Positions 9,402 to 18,073 of a stretch of 64,000 bases of DNA are shown piece after piece (positions within the stretch are counted from its first letter, which is position 1; every line of letters begins with the position of its first letter). The DNA is from Fluctibacter halophilus (lineage in GTDB: Bacteria; Pseudomonadota; Gammaproteobacteria; Enterobacterales; Alteromonadaceae): NCBI RefSeq assembly GCF_020687825.1, contig NZ_JAJEWP010000001.1, positions 976,433-1,040,432 of the forward strand. The letters are read 5' to 3'. The notes beneath the pieces are model-generated. The model searched no databases. It saw only the letters and a list, made by a program, of their open reading frames with translations, and was not told where the DNA came from. The position numbers and the translations under genes are program-made.

Positions 9402-9416
9402 GTATACTGCGTATAC
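9402..9416. promoter_or_regulatory. GTATAC-TGC-GTATAC repeat before the transducer gene
   Basis: Two copies of the self-complementary hexamer GTATAC are separated by 3 bp in the 44 bp gap between the anti-sigma gene and the transducer receptor. In RNA this can form a 6 bp hairpin with a 3-base loop. It may be an operator or simply spacer; there is no T tract, so it is not a standard terminator. Confidence 0.3.
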
Positions 9417-9438
9417 GCGGGACTAACCCAGCACAGGC

Positions 9439-12429
9439 GTGTTGCTATTCGCCCGCTGCCTTGTGTATAACAACAATAAAAAGCAGTCAGTGCACAATTT
9501 GCGAGTCTTTCCGGCGACATTACAAAAACTGTCTCAACGTTGCACCCGGCGGCGACTGCCTGCCGTGCGGACGGCTGTGTTGCTCGCCGTTGGTACATTG
9601 ACTGCGTGTTACGCGCAGGCCGAAGACAAAACCAATTTTTCAATTCCTTCCCAGCCAGCCAATCAGGCCCTGACCGAGTTTGCCCGTCAGGCCAATATTA
9701 CCTTGTTGTTTCCGGTCGACTTGGCTGAACAGGTGTCTGCCAATGCGCTGTTCGGCAACTACAGCGTTGAATTGGGCATTGTGAAGCTCCTGGAAGGCAC
9801 TACGCTGTATGCCGTTGCCGATGAGCAGGGCAGGTTAACGGTTAAACCGGTGCCCACCTTTCCTGTCGCCGCAGAGTCACCCCCATTACCGACTTCGCAG
9901 ACCGGCGAAGAGGCTGAACTTGCGGAAAGCATCGAGAAAATCGCCATCGTCGGCACCCGCGCGTCGCCGCGCAGTGAGGTGGCGTCAGTGGTCCCTCTGG
10001 ACATTATCAGTCAGGCAGATCTGGAAGGTCAGGGCGATGGCGATCTGATCAATTTGCTGACCAACATTGTGCCGTCATTGAACGTTAACGATCAGCCCAT
10101 CAACGATGCGACTACGTTGGTTCGGCCGGTGAATCTGCGCGGCATGGCAGCGGATCACACCCTGGTACTGGTGAACGGCAAACGGCGCCATCGCTCAGCA
10201 GTGATCACGTTTTTAGGTGGCGGTTTGTCAGATGGCGCCCAGGGGCCTGACATATCAACCATACCGGCATCGGCGTTGCAACAGGTGGAAGTGTTGCGTG
10301 ATGGCGCCGCCGCCCAGTATGGTTCTGATGCCATTGCGGGGGTGATCAACTTTGTCCTTAAAGATGACAGTAGCGGCGGCGAACTATCCCTAAAAGGTGC
10401 CGAGTACGGTGCCGGTGATGGTGAAATGGTGCAACTCCAATGGCATCAGGGCTTTAGCTTGCTGGATACCGGCTTTGTGGCACTCAGTGCAGAATACCGA
10501 CAACAGCATGGCACCAGCCGCAGTGTTCAGCGGGACGATGCCCAGCAACTGATCGACAGTGGTAACAGGTTTGTTCCCCAGCCGGCGCAACACTGGGGTT
10601 CACCGGCGGTGGACCATGATGTGAAGTTTGCTGTCAATGCCGGTGTTCCAATCGGGCAGGACAGTGAGTGGTATTTGTTTGGCATATTGGCCAACCGTGA
10701 CGTGGCGGGCGGTTTTTATTATCGTCATCCCCATTTGCGTCGTGGGGTGTTCACCGACGGTGAAGGCAATTTGCTGGTTGGTGACTTGGATGGACTCGGT
10801 CAAGGGGTGTCTTGTCCGTCGGTACCGATCAACGACGACAACGTGCTGGATGATACGGCTTACCAATTGATTGCCGATCCCAGCAGTGCCGTGGGCCAGA
10901 ACTGTTTCGCATTCAATGAGCTATTTCCTGGCGGTTTTACGCCGACCTTTTCCGGTGATATCGACGATGGCAGCCTCTACACCGGCGTGCGCAGCCGTTA
11001 TGGTGAATGGTCGGTCGATGGCGGTCTTGGGATAGGGTATTCGGCAGTGGATTACCGTTTGTTTGATACCGTCAATCCATCGCTGGGCCCCGACTCTCCG
11101 ACCGAGTTCTTGCCTGGCTCGGTGTCACAACGGGAATTTAACGTAAACCTCGATGTTCAGCGCAGCTTCGATCTGCACACCGCTGACGCGTTGCACCTGG
11201 CGGCTGGGTTCGAGTGGCGTCGGGAAAGCTACGAGCAAACCGCAGGGGATCCTGCGTCCCATACCGTCGGGTTGTTGGCCTACGATCCCGCCACCGGGAT
11301 GTCCCAGGGGTTTGGTATTGGCTCAAATGGCTTCCCGGGATACAAACAAGCCTCGGCAGGTCGCTGGACACGGGGTAACTGGGCCTTATACACCGATGTT
11401 GAAGCCGAGTTAAGCAGTGATGTGGTGTTGGGTTTAGCTGCACGTTTTGAGCATTTCACTGATTTTGGCAGCACGTTCGATGGAAAAGTCAGTGCCAGAT
11501 TCCGTCTGGATGAGGCCCTGGCCTTACGCGGCTCTATTAGCAGTGGCTTCAAGGCGCCGACCGTGGGACAAAGCAATGTGATCAATGTGACCACAGCGTT
11601 TGGCCCCAATGGCTTGGAAGATCAGGCAACCTTACCGCCCACCAATCCCATATCTCAACAGCTTGGCGCCACTGCGCTGTCGCCGGAAGAATCAGTCAAT
11701 CTGAGCTTTGGGCTGGTTGGCGATTTCCTGCCACAGTGGTCTTTCACGCTGGATTACTTCAACATCCAACTGACCGACCGGATCAGTACCACATCAGCAA
11801 TACCGCTCACTGACGAGGACATTGACGCATTATTGCGCCAGGGCATACAGGATGCGCTCAGTTTCAGTGCCGCCAAGTACTTCACCAACGATTTTGATAC
11901 CACCACACAGGGCATTGATTTGGTGGTAAACGGCGATTTTACCTGGCATACGATCCCGACCCGGCTGACCCTGGCTTATAACTGGACCGACACCGAAGTG
12001 GATCGCCTGACCACCTATCGGCGCCAGGATGCCGACGGTAATATTTACCTTGAGACCAACCTGACCGAGCAGCGCATTCGCATGATAGAAGACAACCTGC
12101 CGGCCCACCGTCTGACGGTGTCGTTGCGCCAGTCTTTCGAACACATTGCCACACAACTGCGCCTCAACTATTACGGCGGCTTTTACGAAGATCACCTCGA
12201 TGCCTCGGCCGGCTTTGATATCTACAGCGGTGGGATCTGGACGCTGGACGGGCAGGTCAGCTGGCAGCTCAATGAAGCGCTGAACCTGACCTTGGGGGCC
12301 AAAAATCTGCTCGATAAACGCCCGGATGAAAATCCTTACCAAGGGGAGGTGGGTTCCCGCTATCCCGCCACATCCCCCTCGGGGATCAATGGCGCGTTGT
12401 GGTACCTGCGCGGCAAAGTGGTGTTTTAG
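9439..12429 (+). CDS. TonB-dependent transducer (FecA-like receptor with signalling domain)
   Basis: A 996-residue outer-membrane receptor. After the export signal (about residues 40-62, ending CYAQA-ED) comes a secretin/TonB short N-terminal signalling domain (about 67-120, FSIPSQPANQALTEFARQ), then a TonB-box-like IEKIAIVGTRA, the plug (about 190-315) and a barrel ending in Phe. This is the FecA-type design in which ligand binding is passed to the FecR-like protein encoded just upstream. It is a paralogue of the receptor at 5097, which lacks the signalling domain. The start is uncertain: GTG 9439 is the long form, GTG 9490 would remove 17 residues and leave the signal peptide intact. Confidence 0.87.
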   Translation: MLLFARCLVYNNNKKQSVHNLRVFPATLQKLSQRCTRRRLPAVRTAVLLAVGTLTACYAQAEDKTNFSIPSQPANQALTEFARQANITLLFPVDLAEQVSANALFGNYSVELGIVKLLEGTTLYAVADEQGRLTVKPVPTFPVAAESPPLPTSQTGEEAELAESIEKIAIVGTRASPRSEVASVVPLDIISQADLEGQGDGDLINLLTNIVPSLNVNDQPINDATTLVRPVNLRGMAADHTLVLVNGKRRHRSAVITFLGGGLSDGAQGPDISTIPASALQQVEVLRDGAAAQYGSDAIAGVINFVLKDDSSGGELSLKGAEYGAGDGEMVQLQWHQGFSLLDTGFVALSAEYRQQHGTSRSVQRDDAQQLIDSGNRFVPQPAQHWGSPAVDHDVKFAVNAGVPIGQDSEWYLFGILANRDVAGGFYYRHPHLRRGVFTDGEGNLLVGDLDGLGQGVSCPSVPINDDNVLDDTAYQLIADPSSAVGQNCFAFNELFPGGFTPTFSGDIDDGSLYTGVRSRYGEWSVDGGLGIGYSAVDYRLFDTVNPSLGPDSPTEFLPGSVSQREFNVNLDVQRSFDLHTADALHLAAGFEWRRESYEQTAGDPASHTVGLLAYDPATGMSQGFGIGSNGFPGYKQASAGRWTRGNWALYTDVEAELSSDVVLGLAARFEHFTDFGSTFDGKVSARFRLDEALALRGSISSGFKAPTVGQSNVINVTTAFGPNGLEDQATLPPTNPISQQLGATALSPEESVNLSFGLVGDFLPQWSFTLDYFNIQLTDRISTTSAIPLTDEDIDALLRQGIQDALSFSAAKYFTNDFDTTTQGIDLVVNGDFTWHTIPTRLTLAYNWTDTEVDRLTTYRRQDADGNIYLETNLTEQRIRMIEDNLPAHRLTVSLRQSFEHIATQLRLNYYGGFYEDHLDASAGFDIYSGGIWTLDGQVSWQLNEALNLTLGAKNLLDKRPDENPYQGEVGSRYPATSPSGINGALWYLRGKVVF

Positions 12430-12543
12430 TGCGAATAAGCCACCTTGCAATAGGCTGATGAGTTGGGTGACGAATGTTTATGCGTTTGCCAGTCACATGG
12501 TGACCTTATTGAACCCGGTGTCCATTGGCCGCAACGAACCGTT

Positions 12544-12978
12544 TTATGCGCGGGATGGTGTTAAGTATTGCTTAACGACATAGCCCCAGGGCATCGCAAT
12601 GATTGGTAAAACAACCAGGGTGAACGGGAACAGCATACCGTCAGTTGTATCATTCGAGAGTTGTCCCGCACTGTACAAAGGCGCTGCAACCATGATCAAC
12701 CATATCGTTTTATAGGCGATTTCCAGCAATAGAACAGGGATCATCTGTACGGGTTTGAAAATGCCAATAACGGCAAACAGTGTGAACGCGGCCCAAACGC
12801 TCCAGTCCATAGCCTCGCTCGGATCCCAAACCTGATCGTATGTGGCAATGTATGACCACACATCAAAGGCCAAGGCCGTTGCCATCAATGCATAGATTAC
12901 GCGCATGGCATAGATGTTAATCGGTCGAATGCCGTCGTACTTATCATTCTGCGAGAATACATAGTGAAGTGTCTTCAT
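12544..12978 (-). CDS. small multi-pass membrane protein, unknown function
   Basis: A 144-residue protein with about four hydrophobic segments (near residues 24-44, 60-78, 80-100 and 117-137), so an inner-membrane protein. I do not recognise the family; a distant DoxX-like four-helix fold is possible but not supported by a motif. It follows the 54-residue gene at 13018 by 39 bp in the same direction, which suggests a two-gene operon. The start has a modest AGAG upstream. Confidence 0.7.
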   Translation of the reverse strand: MKTLHYVFSQNDKYDGIRPINIYAMRVIYALMATALAFDVWSYIATYDQVWDPSEAMDWSVWAAFTLFAVIGIFKPVQMIPVLLLEIAYKTIWLIMVAAPLYSAGQLSNDTTDGMLFPFTLVVLPIIAMPWGYVVKQYLTPSRA

Positions 12979-13017
12979 TGATTTTCTCTGCTTGATTGTT
13001 TCAGTGAAAACAGCGGG

Positions 13018-13182
13018 TTATTGACGGCGTTTGCGGGGCAACAGTCCAAACCAGAAGCCGGCCTCAAGGCAAAAGCCAATCACAATAAATAAAAACATGC
13101 CGGTGGTGCTTCCGTAGCTGTATGCCGACAGAGCCCCTATCAGCAGGGCAAGAAGGAGCAGGCCTCTGAATAACGTTTTCAT
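13018..13182 (-). CDS. 54-residue two-helix membrane peptide
   Basis: An uninterrupted small frame starting MKTLFRGLLLLALL and ending LLPRKRRQ. It has two hydrophobic segments (about residues 4-20 and 28-46) and a basic tail. AAGGAA lies about 9 bases before the ATG, which is a proper ribosome site, and the frame leads into the 144-residue membrane-protein gene 39 bp later. The function is unknown. Codon pattern and ribosome site make it a likely real gene. Confidence 0.6.
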   Translation of the reverse strand: MKTLFRGLLLLALLIGALSAYSYGSTTGMFLFIVIGFCLEAGFWFGLLPRKRRQ

Positions 13183-13491
13183 GTGATTGGTTTCCTTGTT
13201 GTATAGCGCCTTCTTGAGCGCTTGGTGTTGCAGTTTCCGTTATACCGTTTACTGTCCAAGTGTCGAACACCTGCGTGAATCGATCACCTTGATAATTGTT
13301 ACATAACGTAAACAGCGCACCTATCGTCGTGCCCAACAGCGTATGCGCCAACCCAATGTCCTGTGGCCTGAACGAAGCACAGTGCATTAAATTCAATGCC
13401 GTTTTAACCCCTCAACTGTCAACCGTGGACGCTACCTTTTGCTGTCAAACAGTGTCACTATCGAGGTTAACGTTTTCTGACTGAAGAGTGT
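13183..13491. other. divergent intergenic region
   Basis: A 309 bp gap between the small membrane-protein operon (minus strand) and the serine hydrolase (plus strand). It must hold both promoters, but I find no convincing hexamer pair, repeat or hairpin. Confidence 0.5.
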
Positions 13492-14553
13492 ATGAGACAG
13501 GGACGAGTGACCCTTATATTGCGTATCTGTGCATTGGTCGCAGGCCTGGTTGCGACCGTAATGTTGCCACCCTGGTCTCTATTGTTTGCCTGGTTAGCGC
13601 CACTGCCGGACAGTGTGGACAAAGAAGTTCAGCATGCCCTGGAACACGGATTCGACGGTATCATTGTTTACGTCGAGCAGGGCGGGCAACCGCCGTCAGT
13701 GTACAGTGCTGGCTGGCATGACCGGGAAGCCAGGATACCGGCCAAGGGAGATGCGCTGTTTAAGATTGCCAGTATTAATAAGCTGTATCTGGCCGTCGCC
13801 GCAGTAAAACTTGTTGAGCAGTCGAGACTCTCCCTGGACGTTACGTTGTCTGAGTACTTTCCCCGGTGGGCTGGCCGTATACCCTATGCAGACAAGATCA
13901 CGGTGCGACACCTGATCCAACATCGTAGCGGTCTGGCCAACTTCACCGATACACCGGGTTATTGGCAAGACCCGCCAGCAAACAGTGACGATGCTCTGGC
14001 GTTGATTTTTGACCAACCGGCAAGCTTTGCGCCAGGGCAGACCTATGGGTATTCAAACACCAATTATCTGTTGATTGGCGCGCTCATTGAGCATACCACC
14101 GGTCAACCCTATCAACGCTTCATTGACAAGGCTATCCTTGGCCCACTGGCGCTGTACAACACTTTTCATGCCCTTGATGAGGTTGATATCAGCCGTGTCA
14201 TGGGGGGCTACTATGTCGGACTGGATGAAAACCTAAAAACCACAGATTATGGCTCGATGCTCGCCACTGCAGCGGATGTTGGTCGGTTTATCCGCGCCCT
14301 GAATGACGGCAGCGTTTTTTCCGGGCAGGAGCAGGCGATTTACGACGACGTATATGTCTACGAGCACACCGGTTTGATACCGGGATATCAGAGCATTGCT
14401 CGCTATCACCCCGACATCGACGCTGTGGTGGTGCAGTTCATCAATACTACCGATTTTAGTGACTATACCCATTGGGCCCTGTCGGAGCGCGTCTACAGCC
14501 GAATAATCGAAATATTGCGCCGTCAGCAAGCGTTGCAAAAACAGGACGAGTAA
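13492..14553 (+). CDS. serine hydrolase of the beta-lactamase (class C/DD-peptidase-like) family
   Basis: A 353-residue membrane-anchored or secreted protein with an N-terminal hydrophobic segment (about residues 8-36). The three active-site motifs of the penicillin-recognising fold are present in order: S94-I-N-K97 (SxxK, Ser nucleophile and Lys base), Y187-S-N189 (YxN) and H292-T-G294 (in place of KTG). The HTG variant is common in class C-like esterases and peptidases that are not true resistance enzymes. The substrate cannot be told from sequence. GAAGAG precedes the ATG. Confidence 0.83.
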   Translation: MRQGRVTLILRICALVAGLVATVMLPPWSLLFAWLAPLPDSVDKEVQHALEHGFDGIIVYVEQGGQPPSVYSAGWHDREARIPAKGDALFKIASINKLYLAVAAVKLVEQSRLSLDVTLSEYFPRWAGRIPYADKITVRHLIQHRSGLANFTDTPGYWQDPPANSDDALALIFDQPASFAPGQTYGYSNTNYLLIGALIEHTTGQPYQRFIDKAILGPLALYNTFHALDEVDISRVMGGYYVGLDENLKTTDYGSMLATAADVGRFIRALNDGSVFSGQEQAIYDDVYVYEHTGLIPGYQSIARYHPDIDAVVVQFINTTDFSDYTHWALSERVYSRIIEILRRQQALQKQDE

Positions 14554-14565
14554 CGGGGTAGCAGG

Positions 14566-15192
14566 TTACAACCAACGCCTGACACGGTCCTTGTAAAGAG
14601 GATACAAGGTCGGGAAACGTCGGTGCAAATGTTCTTCTTCCGCTGAAACCTGGCGGGCAAGTGCGATCCATCCGACCACAAGACACAGCATGGAGAACAG
14701 GCTGGGCAAAGCCAGAAAAAAACCAAACTGGGCAATGCCTACACCGATAAACATCGGATTACGGGAAAAGCGGTACAGCCCATTCACTTCAAGTTTATCC
14801 GGTCCGCTAGGGTCGATGCCGGACCGCCAGGCATGTCCGTAACGCCAGTGCAGTGAGGCGGCAACGGCAAATCCCAATGTCAGCAACAGCAACCCGCTGA
14901 TGATCACCGGCGGCGTTATCATGGCGTCAATCATTCCCAGCCAGCGATCAGTCTCAGGAACAAACAGCCGTATCAGACACACCCACCAAATGAGCACCCG
15001 AAAGAGCCTGAATGCCATGTGATTCCACCAGGTAGCACAAAACGCTTTGCCGGGAAAAACGTATTCCCGCTGAGTAGCGCCTTTCATGGTCAGGATCCGG
15101 GTGGTGTAAAACAGCGCGACAAAGGTGAAAAACACTGCCAGATAACAGCGGGTAAAGGAGAGCAGTTCCGTGCCGTCGAGCGTTCCTTGCAT
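14566..15192 (-). CDS. membrane methyltransferase of the isoprenylcysteine/phospholipid type
   Basis: A 208-residue integral-membrane protein with about five hydrophobic segments. The C-terminal part carries the family signature: GLYRFSRNPMFIG around residues 134-146 followed by a hydrophobic hairpin and EEEHLHRRFPTLYPLYKDRVRRWL at the end, typical of the ICMT/PEMT-like fold that binds S-adenosylmethionine at the membrane face. The acceptor is unknown in bacteria for most members. It converges with the serine hydrolase, with 12 bp between stops. Confidence 0.8.
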   Translation of the reverse strand: MQGTLDGTELLSFTRCYLAVFFTFVALFYTTRILTMKGATQREYVFPGKAFCATWWNHMAFRLFRVLIWWVCLIRLFVPETDRWLGMIDAMITPPVIISGLLLLTLGFAVAASLHWRYGHAWRSGIDPSGPDKLEVNGLYRFSRNPMFIGVGIAQFGFFLALPSLFSMLCLVVGWIALARQVSAEEEHLHRRFPTLYPLYKDRVRRWL

Positions 15193-15312
15193 ACCATTGC
15201 CTGTGATTGAACCGGCTATTGGAGAGCCAGTTTATGGGTTAGATAACAGGGATAGTAGCACAATCAATGACTCAGATAAGTAGCTGATTAATATATATTA
15301 AGTCTTTCTGAG

Positions 15313-15346
15313 AATAAAAAACGGCGCCTTTATGGCGCCGTTTTTT
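15313..15346 (-). terminator. terminator after the M2 peptidase gene
   Basis: ACGGCGCC (15321-15328) pairs with GGCGCCGT (15334-15341) around TTTAT, with A-rich sequence on the left and a T run on the right. Read on the minus strand it ends the M2 peptidase transcript about 30 bp after its stop; the symmetric tracts would also allow action on the plus strand. Confidence 0.88.
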
Positions 15347-15375
15347 TAGCGGTTTTCTGTAGTCAGTTGGTCAGA

Positions 15376-17214
15376 CTACCAACCACAGGTGCGGCCCTGG
15401 TTCTGCTCATCCAACCAGGCTTTCAACGGTGCGAAGTAATCCATGATCGCCGTGGCATCCATCTGGCCACTGCCGGTCAGGCTTTCCAACGCATCCTGCC
15501 AGGGGCGACTTTGTCCCATTTCCAGCATGGTGTTGAGGGCTTCACCGGCTTCTTTGCTGTTGTAAATGGAGCAGCGGTGTACCGGGCCCTGATCGCCGGC
15601 GATCTTGCACAGTTCGCGGTGGAACTGGAACTGCAGAATATGCGCCAGGAAGTAACGGGTGTAAGGCGTGTTTGCCGGAACGTGGTACTTGGCGCCCGGA
15701 TCGAAGGCGTCGGCATCACGCTCTACCGGGGCTTTCACACCCTGATATTTTTCGCGCAACTGCCACCATGCGGTGTTGTATTGTTCCGGGGTGATTTCAC
15801 CGGAGAACACTTTCCAGCGCCATTGGTCGACGAGCAGGCCAAAAGGTACAAAGGCGATTTTATCCAGCGCTTGCTTGAGCAGCATACCGATATCATTTTT
15901 AGCATCCGGTACAGTGTCCACCAGACCAATTTCTTTCAGGTACTTCGGCGTAATGGACAACGCGATGGTGTCACCGATGGCTTCATGGAAGCCGTCATTG
16001 GCCGAACCTCGATACAGCAGCGGCTGATCTTTGTAGGCGCGTTGATAGAAATTGTGTCCCAGCTCGTGGTGGATAACCGCGAACTCTTCGCCGGTTTTCT
16101 GGATACACATTTTGATCCGCAGATCGTCTTTGTCATCCAGATCCCACGCAGAGGCATGGCAGACAACGTCACGGTCAGCGGGTTGCTGGAACTGAGAGCG
16201 CTCCCAGAATGTCTCCGGCAGAGGTTCAAAGCCGAGGGACGTGAAGAACGATTCGGCTTGCTTGACCATCTTGATCTCATCGTAGCCATGCTGTTCCAGT
16301 GCGGCGGTGACGTCGATAACCTCAAGGGGTTCTTCAGGTTTGACGACATCATAAATATTGCCCCAGGTTTGCGCCCACATGTTGCCCAACAGGTGCGCTG
16401 GAATAGGCCCTTGCTGAGGAACAACGTCGGTGCCGTATTGCTCACCGAGTTTGGCGCGCACGTGGCAATGCAAGGCTTCATAGAAAGGTTCAACCTGATT
16501 CCACAGACGATCCAATTCGTTGGCAAAATCATCCGCTGGCATATCATAGCTGCCGCGCCACAATTCACTGACATCGGCAAAGCCAAGTTCTTGGGCACCT
16601 TTGTTGGCAATTTCTACTTGTTCAGCGTACAAGTCTTTCATCGGTGGTGAGACTTCGCGCCATCCTTGCCACATTTCCAGCAGTTCATCGGCATCACGGG
16701 AGTTCGCCATGATGGCGCTCATTTCGGTCAGGCGGAAACATTCTTCTTCGCTGCGGCAGTATTTACCCGCACCGTACATGCCATTCAGATCCGATCCCAG
16801 CTGGGCCAGGCGTTCTGACAGCTTGGCATCGGCTGGGGCTGGCATCACCAGGCCATTGCGCATCAGGTTGAGTTTACGACGGGTGTCGGCATCCACTTCA
16901 ACGTTATTAAATTTGGCGGCTTCTTTGGCCAGCTCCGATGCACGGCTGGTCAGTTTTTCTGACAAGTAAGCGGTGACCGCGGCAGTGTCCTGATTGATGT
17001 AGGTCTGGTAAGCCCACTCGGCGTGAGCGGCAGGGCGTTGCAGCTTCTCAATTTCCTGCTGGGCATTTTCAATGAAGGTTTTCGCGTCAGCGGCAGTCAG
17101 CTGTTGCGGGGCTTCTGTGCCAGCAGACGTGTCTTTTGTCGATGAAGGCGTACAGGCGGCAGTGGTCAATGCCATCGCAGTGACCAGCGCACTGAGGCGT
17201 AGCGTTTGTCCCAT
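15376..17214 (-). CDS. M2-family peptidyl-dipeptidase (ACE-like zinc metallopeptidase)
   Basis: A 612-residue exported peptidase. The N terminus is a signal peptide ending in TTAAC, so it is probably lipid-anchored although the lipobox is imperfect. Zinc ligands are clear: H383-E384-x-x-H387 (in HHELGH) and E411 (in GFHEAIGD), the spacing of the angiotensin-converting-enzyme family. Such bacterial enzymes remove C-terminal dipeptides from oligopeptides in the periplasm. It is divergent from psrA with a 231 bp intergenic region and ends at its own terminator. Confidence 0.92.
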   Translation of the reverse strand: MGQTLRLSALVTAMALTTAACTPSSTKDTSAGTEAPQQLTAADAKTFIENAQQEIEKLQRPAAHAEWAYQTYINQDTAAVTAYLSEKLTSRASELAKEAAKFNNVEVDADTRRKLNLMRNGLVMPAPADAKLSERLAQLGSDLNGMYGAGKYCRSEEECFRLTEMSAIMANSRDADELLEMWQGWREVSPPMKDLYAEQVEIANKGAQELGFADVSELWRGSYDMPADDFANELDRLWNQVEPFYEALHCHVRAKLGEQYGTDVVPQQGPIPAHLLGNMWAQTWGNIYDVVKPEEPLEVIDVTAALEQHGYDEIKMVKQAESFFTSLGFEPLPETFWERSQFQQPADRDVVCHASAWDLDDKDDLRIKMCIQKTGEEFAVIHHELGHNFYQRAYKDQPLLYRGSANDGFHEAIGDTIALSITPKYLKEIGLVDTVPDAKNDIGMLLKQALDKIAFVPFGLLVDQWRWKVFSGEITPEQYNTAWWQLREKYQGVKAPVERDADAFDPGAKYHVPANTPYTRYFLAHILQFQFHRELCKIAGDQGPVHRCSIYNSKEAGEALNTMLEMGQSRPWQDALESLTGSGQMDATAIMDYFAPLKAWLDEQNQGRTCGW

Positions 17215-17413
17215 GTTGGTTTCCTATGCTTTTATTGTAATTCTCGATCGGTAGATCGATATTTCTGTCCGGTTGGCAGTATAGCCAGTATCGCGCCAGG
17301 ATATAAGTCCTGTCGCCGCATCTGGCGGGTATCGCGCTCAATCATCAACAAAACAGGATAAACCTCACTATTTCGACGCGCTGAACTTGCCGAATCCGGG
17401 TTAGACGGTTAAT

Positions 17414-17430
17414 TTAAACTCCTGTTTTAA
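17414..17430. promoter_or_regulatory. PsrA-type operator before psrA
   Basis: AAAC (17416-17419), four bases, then GTTT (17424-17427) matches the AAAC-N4-GTTT core known for Pseudomonas PsrA, flanked by TT and TAA so that most of the 17-mer is palindromic. It lies 19 bp before the psrA ATG, which is where a repressor would block its own transcription. Confidence 0.6.
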
Positions 17431-17445
17431 TCCAGCGTTTAGATC

Positions 17446-18063
17446 ATGGCCAATACCAAACTGCAGATCCTTAACAGTGCCGAAACCCTGTTTGCCGAAC
17501 GAGGCTTTAATCAGACCTCAATGCGGGACATTACCACCCGTGCGAACGTCAACCTTGCGTCGGTTAATTACCATTTCGGATCAAAAAAGAACCTCATCCA
17601 GGCGGTGATGGCACGCAACCTGGATACCGTCATGGATCATATCGAACAGGTATTGGGACACAACACGCCGTCAGGTGTGGAGGCGGTGCTTGATTTGATT
17701 GGAGACAGTTTACAGCGCCTCGAAGCGATCCGTCCCGGGGCCAGTCACGTACTACTGGTGTTGTTAGGTCAGGCCTACGCCGAAACTCAGGGACACTTGA
17801 GACGGTTTATCCAACAGCAATATGCCAAACCGCTGGAGGCGTTACACAGGGTATTAAGACAGGCGTTGCCGGGGCTCTCACCGCAGGCATTATTCTGGCG
17901 CCTGCATTTTGCCATGGGAGCGTTTGTGTTCAGCGTTCGTGCCAATCAGGCGCTGCGGGAAATTGCTCAAGCCGATTATCAACAACAGGTTGATGAGCAG
18001 GGAATATTTGCTCATCTGAAGCCTTTCGTCCAAGCTGGACTACAGGGCAAAGCAAAACAGTGA
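17446..18063 (+). CDS. psrA: PsrA-like TetR-family fatty-acid-responsive regulator
   Basis: A 205-residue TetR-type repressor. The N-terminal helix-turn-helix (about residues 5-50, TSMRDITTRANVNLASVNYHFGSKKNLI) and the C-terminal ligand domain both resemble Pseudomonas PsrA, including the stretches QGHLRRF and LFWRLHFAMGAFVFS. PsrA is released from DNA by long-chain fatty acids and controls beta-oxidation genes. A PsrA-like operator lies just upstream. The next gene starts 10 bp after its stop, so the two are likely co-transcribed. The match is by family recall, not alignment. Confidence 0.78.
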   Translation: MANTKLQILNSAETLFAERGFNQTSMRDITTRANVNLASVNYHFGSKKNLIQAVMARNLDTVMDHIEQVLGHNTPSGVEAVLDLIGDSLQRLEAIRPGASHVLLVLLGQAYAETQGHLRRFIQQQYAKPLEALHRVLRQALPGLSPQALFWRLHFAMGAFVFSVRANQALREIAQADYQQQVDEQGIFAHLKPFVQAGLQGKAKQ

Positions 18064-18073
18064 ATGAGGGGTT

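Noticed and set aside
11830-12450. 206-residue minus-strand frame
   Set aside because: It mirrors the codon pattern of the transducer receptor barrel and has no recognisable domain.
15367-16650. 427-residue open frame on the plus strand
   Set aside because: It is antisense to the M2 peptidase, which has clear zinc ligands and a terminator; no ribosome site or known domain in the plus frame.
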